Origin: Streptomyces sp. SolWspMP-5a-2
GTDB lineage: Bacteria > Actinomycetota > Actinomycetes > Streptomycetales > Streptomycetaceae
DNA: 44,402 nt
NCBI RefSeq assembly: GCF_900091845.1
Contig: NZ_FMCI01000235.1
Location: 1 to 44,402, forward strand
Direction: 5' to 3'
Below the pieces are notes generated by a model that worked only from the letters and a program-made list of their open reading frames with translations, had not been told where the DNA came from and did not search any database. Below are positions 8,476 to 14,958 of the stretch, in pieces. Numbering within the stretch: position 1 is the stretch's first letter; every line of letters begins with the position of its first letter. A program made the translations under genes and the position numbers.

Positions 8476-9284
8476 CGGCCCGCCCCGACCAGGACGCCCG
8501 CGTCGGCCGGTCGGCGATCGCCCCGACCGCGCCGGGCCGGCGGCGACGGGGGAGCCGTCACCGCGGCGGCGGGCGCGCGGATCACCGCGAGCGCCAGACC
8601 GAGCAGGGCCGCCGCCGCGAGGCAGTCGAGCCAGTAGTGGTTCGCCGTGCCGACGATCACCACGAGCGTGAGCAGCGGATGCAGCAGCCACAGCCAGCGC
8701 AGCCGGGAACGGGTCGCCAGGACCAGGCCGATCGCCACCATCAGGGCCCACCCGAAGTGCAGCGACGGCATCGCCGCGAACTGGTTGGCGAGGTGATCGG
8801 TCTTCGGGGGCCCGTAGACGGACGGTCCGAAGACCGCCCCGGTGTCGATCAGACCGGTGGCCCCGAGCATCCGGGGCGGCGCGAGCGGGAACGTGAGATG
8901 CAGCACCAGGGCGACGGCGGTGACGGCGGCCAGCACCCGGCGGGCCCAGACGTAGTGCGCCGGGCGGCGCAGGTAGAGCCAGACCAGGAAGGCGACGGTC
9001 GCCGGGAAGTGGACGGTGGCGTAGTAGACGTTCGCGGACTGCGTCAGAGGGACGCCGTGCAGCAGCAGCGACTGGACCGAGCCCTCGCCCGGCAGGCGCA
9101 GGGCGCGTTCCAGGTCCCACACGTGGCGCGCGTTGCGGAACGCCTCGCCCGTGTGGTCGGCGGCGAGCTGCCTGCCGACCTTGTAGACGAGGAACAGCCC
9201 TGCTACCAGGAGGAGTTCACGGACGAGCGGGGGCCGCGCTATCGCGCCGGACCCCGCTTCTGCAGGCTCGGTTCGGGCATTCAT
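8472..9284 (-). CDS. PAP2 superfamily phosphatase, Aur1/Ipt1-like
   Basis: A 270-residue membrane protein of the PAP2 superfamily, nearest to inositolphosphotransferase Aur1/Ipt1-like proteins. About six transmembrane segments are visible. The active-site motifs are AMPSLHFGWAL (His176) and GTANHYWLDC (His216, Asp220), the expected C2 and C3 phosphatase motifs. Such enzymes transfer or remove lipid-linked phosphate groups at the membrane. The N-terminus MNARTEPAE at 9284 was chosen; the frame is open far upstream but that part is low-complexity and repeat-derived. The stop overlaps the DMT permease start. Transcription should begin in the repeated-operator region shared with the TetR gene. 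Confidence 0.85.
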   Translation of the reverse strand: MNARTEPAEAGSGAIARPPLVRELLLVAGLFLVYKVGRQLAADHTGEAFRNARHVWDLERALRLPGEGSVQSLLLHGVPLTQSANVYYATVHFPATVAFLVWLYLRRPAHYVWARRVLAAVTAVALVLHLTFPLAPPRMLGATGLIDTGAVFGPSVYGPPKTDHLANQFAAMPSLHFGWALMVAIGLVLATRSRLRWLWLLHPLLTLVVIVGTANHYWLDCLAAAALLGLALAVIRAPAAAVTAPPSPPARRGRGDRRPADAGVLVGAGR

Positions 9285-9481
9285 CCCCCGGCCCCTTCGC
9301 TGACGTGGTGCTGATGGTGGTGCGGGTGGTGCGTGTGGTGCTGCTCGTGCGGGTGTGCACGTGGCGCGGCTGTTGCTGATCGTTCGGCTGCTGGTGCTGC
9401 TGGTGCTGCTGGTGCTGCTGGTTGTGCGGGTGGTCGTGCAGGTGGTCCGTGGTGCCGCGGGGGCGTCGGCGGTGCGCGGGG
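9285..9481. repeat. Low-complexity GTGGTG/GCTGCTGGT tract in divergent region
   Basis: This part of the 345-bp TetR-PAP2 intergenic region is dominated by G/T-rich triplet-like sequence. It contains four perfect tandem copies of the 9-mer GCTGCTGGT at 9387-9422. Read on the minus strand it encodes an Ala/Pro then His-rich peptide (see findings), but its third codon positions are often A, unlike genes of this genome. It would be the 5' leader of the PAP2 mRNA. Confidence 0.6.
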
Positions 9482-9569
9482 CATCGATACGACGTCGTTC
9501 CGATACGACAGTGTACCGATACGCGAGTGTACCGATACGATTCAGTACCGGTACACTTGCGTATCGATG
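9482..9569. promoter_or_regulatory. Array of repeated operator-like sites between TetR gene and PAP2 operon
   Basis: CATCGATACG (9482-9491) and its exact reverse complement CGTATCGATG (9560-9569) bound the region. Inside are ACGACGTCGT palindrome (9489-9498), a 13-bp direct repeat GTGTACCGATACG at 9511-9523 and 9527-9539 (16-bp period), and GTACCGGTAC palindrome (9545-9554) whose extension to 9556 carries the same half-site reversed. AGTGTA/TACACT -10-like hexamers fall inside these repeats on both strands. This is what a cooperative TetR-type autorepressor site would look like; the ligand and the occupancy are unknown. Confidence 0.75.
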
Positions 9570-9629
9570 GACCGACGGCGGACCAGCACGGCGGGCCCCG
9601 GCCCCTGAGACCGGCGAGGAGACGACACG

Positions 9630-10244
9630 ATGACGTCGCAGGCTGCGGACGGACCGGACACGGTCACCGCCACGCGCCGCTCCAAGATCACGCCGGAGCG
9701 TGAGCGGGAGTTCTTCGACGCCGTGCTCGAACAGGTCCGCGAGTGCGGATACGACTCCGTCACCATGGAGGGCGTCGCCGCCAGCACCAGGTGCAGCAAG
9801 TCGACGCTCTACCGCCAGTGGAAGACCAAGCCGCAGTTCGTCGCGGCCGCCCTGCGCTCGGCCCGGCAGGCCCGCTTCACCGGCATCGACACCGGCTCGC
9901 TCGCGGACGACCTGCGCGGCGCGGCACGGGCGGCGGGGGAGTGGTCGGGCAAGGACACCCGGCTGCTCCAGGCGCTCGGTCACGCCGTCATGCAGGACCG
10001 GGAGTTGCAGCAGGCGCTGCGCGAGGCCCTCGTCGACCCGGAGATCGCGGCGCTCAGGGAGATCCTGCGGCGCGGCGTGGAGCGCGGCGAGGTGGCCGCC
10101 GACCATCCGGCGCTGGAGTACGTCCCCGCGCAGATGTTCGGAGTCCTGCGGGTCAGGCCGGTCCTGGAGGGCGAGTACGCCGATCCGGAGTACCTGGTCC
10201 GCTTCGTGGAGGCCGCCGTGCTCCCGGCGCTCGGCCTCACCTGA
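9630..10244 (+). CDS. TetR-family transcriptional regulator
   Basis: A 204-residue TetR-type repressor. Residues about 20-66 form the helix-turn-helix (FFDAVLEQVRECGYDSVTME, then STRCSKSTLYRQWKTK), and the C-terminal part is a helical ligand and dimer domain. ATG at 9630 has GAGGAG upstream. It is divergent from the PAP2-DMT pair, and the region between holds an array of palindromic and repeated sites, so autoregulation plus repression of the PAP2-DMT operon is the likely role. The ligand cannot be told from sequence. The gene is followed by a symmetrical hairpin shared with the convergent DUF2510 gene. Confidence 0.92.
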   Translation: MTSQAADGPDTVTATRRSKITPEREREFFDAVLEQVRECGYDSVTMEGVAASTRCSKSTLYRQWKTKPQFVAAALRSARQARFTGIDTGSLADDLRGAARAAGEWSGKDTRLLQALGHAVMQDRELQQALREALVDPEIAALREILRRGVERGEVAADHPALEYVPAQMFGVLRVRPVLEGEYADPEYLVRFVEAAVLPALGLT

Positions 10245-10357
10245 AGACCCGGGTCGCCGTCCACGGGATGACTGGACGGAGGCCCGGCCGCGCCGCACCG
10301 TGGGGACGGGGGCGGCGCGCACCCACCGGCCGGGTGGGGCTCCCCTTGAGCGGAGGG

Positions 10358-10390
10358 GCGCCCCGCCCGGCCGACTGCCGTGCGGGGCGC
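10358..10390. terminator. Bidirectional hairpin terminator
   Basis: Perfect 9-bp arms GCGCCCCGC (10358-10366) and GCGGGGCGC (10382-10390) with a 15-base loop lie between the convergent TetR gene and the DUF2510 gene, 11 bases after the latter's stop. No T-tract, as is common in Streptomyces. Confidence 0.6.
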
Positions 10391-10400
10391 GCGAAGGGGC

Positions 10401-11696
10401 TCAGACGGTCTTGCCGTCGCCGCCGCCCGAGGACACCTTGATGCCCTTGGTGATCTCGTCGATCACGCTCTGCTTCTCGCTCGCGTCGACACCGAACCGC
10501 ACCACCACGATCAGCCGCGGGTTCGACGGCGCGGGGAAGGCCAGCGACTGGACGAAGCCGTCGTCGCCCTTGCTGGTGACGGCCTTCCAGCGGACCAGGT
10601 ACCCCTTCTGCCCGGCGACCGTGACGGCCTTCGACGCGAGGACGTCGTGCGAGGTGATCGCGCCGTACGTCTTGCCGCCGTAGGAGTCCTCGGCGTTGCC
10701 CGCGATGTCGGCCTTGGCGACCTCCTCGGCCGTCGAGCCGTCGGTGCCCAGCGCCTGCGCGGGCGCGGAGTAGGCGCCGCCCTTGGTGCAGGACTTGGAG
10801 GTGTCGCCGGGACACTTGTAGGTGTCGTTGGAGCTGACCTGCGCGCCCACGCTCAGCTGCTGCCCGTACCAGCCGTCCGGGATCGGGATGCTGATGCCGC
10901 TGACGGCGTCGGTCACCGAGCCGCTCTCGATCTTCGGCGCCTCGGACTGGCCGGGCACGGGCGACTCGCCGTCCCCGCCGCCCGAACCGGAGCCGCCACC
11001 GGCGCCCCCGTCACCGCCGAACGGGCCGCCCTGCCCGCCCTCCGGTCCACCGGGCCTGCCGCCCTGCCCGCCGGAGCCGGGCCGCGAGGAGGAGGTGTCG
11101 CCGCCCGAGCCGTTGCCGTCGGTCAGCGCGTACACCCCCACGCCTATGCAGGCCAGCACCACCACGGCGGCGCCGACGGCGATCCCGGTCCGCAGCCCGC
11201 GCCGGGGCGCGGCCGGCGGCTGCGCCGGGTACGCGGGGTAGCCCGGGTGTCCCGAGGGGTACCCGTAGGCACCCTGCGCGCCCGCCGGAGCCCCGTACGC
11301 GCCGGGTCCGGGCGCCGGGTTCCCGTACGCGCCCTGCCCGGCCGCCGGATACCCGTACGCGCCCTGTCCCGGCGGCTGTTGGGGACCGGCCGGGTACCCG
11401 TCGGCCGGATTGCCGTACGCGCCGTGTCCGGCCGCCGGGGCGCCGCCCGCCGGGTCCGCGGCCGTGCCCTGTCCGGTCGCCGGACGGTCACCCGGCGGCG
11501 GTCCGTCGGCCGGGGAGGGGACCGCCGGGTCCTCGCCCTTGCCCTGCGCCTGCGCGGGGGGACCCCATGCGGCGGCCGAACCCGCCGGACGGGTCCGCTC
11601 CGTCCACGCCCTGCCGTCCCACCAGCGCTCGGCGGCGGGACCGTCATCCGTCTGCCCGGGGTCGGGATACCACCCGGGAGGAGTCTCCTGCGTCAT
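10401..11696 (-). CDS. DUF2510 single-pass membrane protein with Gly/Tyr/Pro repeats
   Basis: A 431-residue protein. Residues 7-33 form a DUF2510 module (GWYPDPGQ ... RWWDGRAWTER). Residues about 91-160 are a repeat-rich cytoplasmic linker (GAYGNPA, GAYGYPAAGQ units, five or more copies). One transmembrane helix spans about 170-191 (VGAAVVVLACIGVGVYA). A Gly/Ser/Pro linker then leads to an extracellular domain (about 245-431) with two cysteines (YKCPGDTSKSC) and no family I recognise. ATG at 11696 is preceded by TACGGT with a six-base gap and no ribosome site, predicting a leaderless mRNA like that of the other DUF2510 gene here. Role unknown; probably an envelope-associated protein. Confidence 0.85.
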   Translation of the reverse strand: MTQETPPGWYPDPGQTDDGPAAERWWDGRAWTERTRPAGSAAAWGPPAQAQGKGEDPAVPSPADGPPPGDRPATGQGTAADPAGGAPAAGHGAYGNPADGYPAGPQQPPGQGAYGYPAAGQGAYGNPAPGPGAYGAPAGAQGAYGYPSGHPGYPAYPAQPPAAPRRGLRTGIAVGAAVVVLACIGVGVYALTDGNGSGGDTSSSRPGSGGQGGRPGGPEGGQGGPFGGDGGAGGGSGSGGGDGESPVPGQSEAPKIESGSVTDAVSGISIPIPDGWYGQQLSVGAQVSSNDTYKCPGDTSKSCTKGGAYSAPAQALGTDGSTAEEVAKADIAGNAEDSYGGKTYGAITSHDVLASKAVTVAGQKGYLVRWKAVTSKGDDGFVQSLAFPAPSNPRLIVVVRFGVDASEKQSVIDEITKGIKVSSGGGDGKTV

Positions 11697-11702
11697 GGCC
11701 CC

Positions 11703-11708
11703 ACCGTA
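11703..11708 (-). promoter_or_regulatory. -10 box of a predicted leaderless promoter
   Basis: TACGGT on the minus strand, six bases (GGGGCC) before the ATG at 11696. The geometry is the same as at the scramblase-like gene and the LigD genes. Confidence 0.55.
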
Positions 11709-11757
11709 TGAGGCGTCTGTGAAAGGGGGATGAGAGCCCCCCCCGGGTCGGCCACCC

Positions 11758-12018
11758 GTGCCGCCCGCGGGCCCGGCCCGTGGCTCCCGTCCGCGGCCCC
11801 TCGCCACCTACGTCGCGCAGTTCGCCGAGGCCGAGGGGTTCGCCCATGTCCACTTCCACGTGGTGCCCCGGACGGCGGACCTGCCCGCGGAGCTGCGCGG
11901 CCCCCGCGTCTTCGGGCTGCTGAGGCAGCCGCAACACCTCCGGGTGCCCGACGGCACCAGGGACGAGATCGTGCGCGCCCTCCACGAACGCCTCCGCCCC
12001 GGCCCGCCCGCCCCCTGA
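11758..12018 (+). pseudogene. Remnant of a HIT-family hydrolase gene (5' end lost)
   Basis: Only the C-terminal half of a histidine-triad hydrolase is present: TYVAQFAEAEGFAHVHFHVVPR, with the HxHxHxx nucleotide-binding triad, then the family's usual tail (DLPAELRGPRVFGLL). Intact Streptomyces relatives are about 130-150 residues and have about 70 further residues upstream with a conserved Cys/His region. Here the homology stops abruptly at about 11808, where unrelated GC-rich sequence begins, about 110 bp upstream of which the divergent DUF2510 promoter lies. No ribosome site precedes the ATG at 11758. I read it as a 5'-truncated pseudogene; an unusual short active protein is less likely. 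Confidence 0.7.
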
Positions 12019-12025
12019 CCGACAT

Positions 12026-12137
12026 CCGGCACCTCGCATCAGGCATCTCGTATCCGGCACCTCACATCAGGCACCTCGCATCCGGCATCGCGTATCCGGC
12101 TTCGCGCTTTCGGCATCCGGCATCTGGCATCCGGCAT
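12026..12137. repeat. Degenerate 7-bp tandem repeat, about 16 units
   Basis: Consensus CCGGCAT with variants CTCGCAT, CAGGCAT, CTCGTAT, CCGGCAC. The units follow without gaps from 12026 to 12137, and a 14-bp higher-order pattern (CCGGCACCTCGCAT type) is visible in the first 84 bases. Seven is not a multiple of three and there is no start or ribosome site, so it is non-coding. It lies after the HIT remnant and before anmK. The remaining bases to 12245 contain only GC-rich spacer with ACCCGACCCCGGGG present twice. Confidence 0.85.
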
Positions 12138-12245
12138 CGAAGCCTCGCGTGCGGCCCCGGCCGACCCGACCCCGGGGTCCTGACCGCACGCCCGCTACCC
12201 GACCCCGGGGCCACCCCGCCGTCCCCGGCCGGGGCGCCGGTCGGT

Positions 12246-13436
12246 TCAGGAGCGGTCGCCGTCGCGTCCCGCCTTCGCGCCCCCTCCCACCACCAGCCGT
12301 ACCGGCGCCCGTTCGGGGCGGGGCGGCAGCCGCAGGCCGTCCCGCCCCGGGGTCAGCGACCCCAGCACGCTCGGGTGGCGTGCCCCGGTGCTCGCCGGGT
12401 CCGTGCCCGGCAGGCCGTGCGCGGTCAGGAAGCCGAGGACGGCGAACGCGTACGCCTCCTTCGCGTCGGACGGGAGCCCCAGCTCGTCCGAGGAGCGCAG
12501 GGCGACCCCCGGCAGCAGTCCCGCCAACTCCCTCATGAGGACGGGGTTGCGGGTGCCGCCGCCGGACGCGATCACCTCGGTGGCCCGCAGGCCCAGGACC
12601 GCGTCCGCGACCGTCACCGCCGTCAGCCGGGTGAGGGTGGCGAGGACGTCCTCGGGCGGCAGCGCCCCGTGACCGGCGAGCGCCGCGCGCAGATAGCCCG
12701 GGTGGAACAGCTCCTTGCCGGTCGTCCGCGGCGCCGGGAGCCGGTAGTAGGGCTCCGCCAGCAGCCGTTCCAGCAGCACCGGGTCGACCCGGCCGCGGGC
12801 GGCCAGCGCGCCCTCCGCGTCACAGCCGTCCCGTCCACCGCTGAAGTGCCGCGCGGCCGCGTCCGTCAGCGCGCACCCCGGCCCGGTGTCGAAGGCCGTG
12901 CCGTCCGGGGCGGTCAGGTTGGCGATCCCGCCGATGTTGAGGGCGACGGGGACACCGGGACGCCCGCGCAGCCACAGCCGGTCGACGAGGCTCACCAGCG
13001 GGGCGCCCTGGCCGCCCGCCGCGACGTCCCGGGGCCGGAAGTCGGCGACCACCGGCAGCCCGGTCGCCTCGGCGATCCAGGCGGGCTGCCCGAGCTGGAG
13101 CGTGCCGCGCACCCGCCCCGACTCCACCCAGTGGAACACCGTCTGCCCGTGCGAGGCCACCAACTCGGCCCCGGACGCGCACAGTTCCCGGTCGGCGCGG
13201 ACGGCGGCGGCCGCGAACGCCTGCCCGATCAGCGTGTCGAGCGCGCACACCCGGCCCAGCGGGACCGCCCCCGGCGGCAGCGCCGCGGCCAGCGACGTGC
13301 GCACCTCGTCCCCGTACGGCTCGCTCCACGCGCCCAGCGGCTCCAGCAGCAGGCTGTCCCCGACCAGTTCGAGGTCGGCCGCCGCCGCGTCGACACCGTC
13401 ACAGGACGTCCCGGACATCAGACCGATCACCCGCAC
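12246..13436 (-). CDS. anmK: Anhydro-N-acetylmuramic acid kinase
   Basis: A 396-residue AnmK. It cleaves the 1,6-anhydro ring and phosphorylates anhydro-MurNAc to MurNAc-6-phosphate in cell-wall recycling, in the cytoplasm. The family signature VIGLMSGTSCDGVDAA is at residues 3-18, the substrate region ASHGQTVFHW near 114-123, LNIGGIANLT near 186-195, DTGPGCALTD near 203-212, and the C-terminal nucleotide site IASGGGTRNP near 311-320. The start is GTG at 13436 in a G-rich ribosome context. It lies 60 bp downstream of an MHS-type permease in the same direction and could be co-transcribed with it, which raises the possibility that the permease takes up a sugar acid or wall fragment; that link is inference. 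Confidence 0.95.
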   Translation of the reverse strand: MRVIGLMSGTSCDGVDAAAADLELVGDSLLLEPLGAWSEPYGDEVRTSLAAALPPGAVPLGRVCALDTLIGQAFAAAAVRADRELCASGAELVASHGQTVFHWVESGRVRGTLQLGQPAWIAEATGLPVVADFRPRDVAAGGQGAPLVSLVDRLWLRGRPGVPVALNIGGIANLTAPDGTAFDTGPGCALTDAAARHFSGGRDGCDAEGALAARGRVDPVLLERLLAEPYYRLPAPRTTGKELFHPGYLRAALAGHGALPPEDVLATLTRLTAVTVADAVLGLRATEVIASGGGTRNPVLMRELAGLLPGVALRSSDELGLPSDAKEAYAFAVLGFLTAHGLPGTDPASTGARHPSVLGSLTPGRDGLRLPPRPERAPVRLVVGGGAKAGRDGDRS

Positions 13437-13496
13437 CCGCCCGCCCCGCCCTTCCGTCCCTCGGCCACCGTCCTGCGCGACTCCATGTCCGCCTCC

Positions 13497-14777
13497 TCAA
13501 CTCGACTTCCCTGCACCAGGCTTGAGCAGGGCCAGCGCGCTCACCGCGCAGGCCGCCGCCGCGTAGTACGCCGGGATGTCCGGGTCCCCGGTCCGGCGGA
13601 CCGCCTCCGTGATGACGAGGCCCGCGCAGCCCGAGAAGACCGCGTTCGACAGGGCGTAGGCGAGCCCGAGCCCGGTGTGGCGCACGGTGGTCGGGAAGAG
13701 TTCCGCCAGCATCGCGGGCCCGGGACCCGCCATCAGGCCGACCACCGCGCCCGCCGCGCACACCGCCGCGCCCCTGACCGCCGCCGGGGTCCCGTCGTCC
13801 TGGAGGAGGCGCAGCAGCGGCAGGGCCAGGACCACCACCCCGAGCGCGCCCGTCAGCATCACCGGCCTGCGCCCGAACCGGTCGCTGAGCGCCCCGGCGG
13901 GGACGATCGCCGCCGCGAACCCCAGGTTGGCCAGGACCGTCGCGAGCAGCGCCGCGCGGAAGCTCGCGCCCAGCGTGCCCTGGAGGTACCCGGGCAGCAC
14001 GACGAGGAAGGTGTACCCGGCCGCCGCCCAGCCCATGACCCGCCCGGCGCCCAGCGCGATCGCGCCCGCCAGCGCCCGCCGCGACGGCCTCGTCAGCGCC
14101 GCCTCCTTCCTGAAGGCCGGGGTCTCGTCGAGCCGCAGCCGCAGCAGGAGCGCCGCCGACCCCGCCGGCAGCGCCAGCAGGAACGGCACCCGCCAGCCCC
14201 AGTCGCCGAGTTGGGCCGGGGTGAGGGTCGTGGCCAGCAGCGCCGCCACCCCCGCGCCCGCGAGCAGCCCGAGCGCCACGGTGAACGACTGCCACGACCC
14301 GTACAGACCGCGCCGTCCGGGCGGTGCGAACTCCGTCATCACCGCCACCGCGCCGCCGAACTCGCCCCCGGCGCTGAGCCCTTGGACGATCCGCAGGAAG
14401 GTGAGCAGCCACGGCGCCGCCGCTCCGGCCGTCGCGTAGGTCGGCAGCACGCCGATCAGCGCCGTCGCCGCCGTCATCAGCGAGATCACCAGGATCAGCA
14501 CCGGGCGGCGGCCGATCCGGTCGCCAAGACGACCGAACAGGGCCGCCCCGACCGGCCGGAAGAAGAACGCGAGCCCGAACGACGCGTAGGTGCGCACCAG
14601 CGCCTCCGCGGCGCTCCCGCCGTCCGGCGTGAAGAAGCGCTCCGCGATCACCGTCGCGAAGGAGCCGTAGACGCCGAACTCGTACCACTCGACGAAGTTG
14701 CCCACCGAACCCGCGGCCAGCGCCCGCACCGCCCCGGACCGTCGCGCGCTCCCGCGCTGTCCGGAAATCAACGCCAT
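13497..14777 (-). CDS. MFS permease, metabolite:H+ symporter (MHS) type
   Basis: A 426-residue 12-helix transporter of the sugar porter-like MHS group (relatives: shikimate, proline/betaine, citrate symporters). The typical features are the N-terminal GNFVEWYEFGVYG, the loop 2-3 motif GDRIGRRPV, the loop 4 region RIVQGLSAGGEFGGA, and the repeated loop 8-9 motif SDRFGRRPV. ATG at 14777 is supported by GGAGG eight bases upstream. The substrate is not evident. The gene is divergent from the LAL-like ATPase gene; the 181-bp space between them holds promoter-like TACGCT (14911-14916) for the rightward gene. Confidence 0.88.
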   Translation of the reverse strand: MALISGQRGSARRSGAVRALAAGSVGNFVEWYEFGVYGSFATVIAERFFTPDGGSAAEALVRTYASFGLAFFFRPVGAALFGRLGDRIGRRPVLILVISLMTAATALIGVLPTYATAGAAAPWLLTFLRIVQGLSAGGEFGGAVAVMTEFAPPGRRGLYGSWQSFTVALGLLAGAGVAALLATTLTPAQLGDWGWRVPFLLALPAGSAALLLRLRLDETPAFRKEAALTRPSRRALAGAIALGAGRVMGWAAAGYTFLVVLPGYLQGTLGASFRAALLATVLANLGFAAAIVPAGALSDRFGRRPVMLTGALGVVVLALPLLRLLQDDGTPAAVRGAAVCAAGAVVGLMAGPGPAMLAELFPTTVRHTGLGLAYALSNAVFSGCAGLVITEAVRRTGDPDIPAYYAAAACAVSALALLKPGAGKSS

Positions 14778-14958
14778 ACCAGGACCTCCTGACGGTGTGT
14801 CACCCACGGCCGGGCGGCCCGTCGGCACGGGCGCCGACCGCCTCTACACCGTCGTCACCCGTCACGGCAACAGGTACCCGGACCAGGCACCACTTCGGCA
14901 TTCATGCGGCTACGCTCAAGGTCTGTACGTCGAACGGGCGACTTCGGGAGGTGACGGG

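Noticed and set aside
12026..12137. CRISPR-like array
   Set aside because: Units are 7 bp with no spacers and no cas genes; it is a simple tandem repeat.
11730..14792. 1020-residue plus-strand frame
   Set aside because: It runs antisense through anmK and the MFS gene, has an Arg/Pro/Gln-rich product and no ribosome site.
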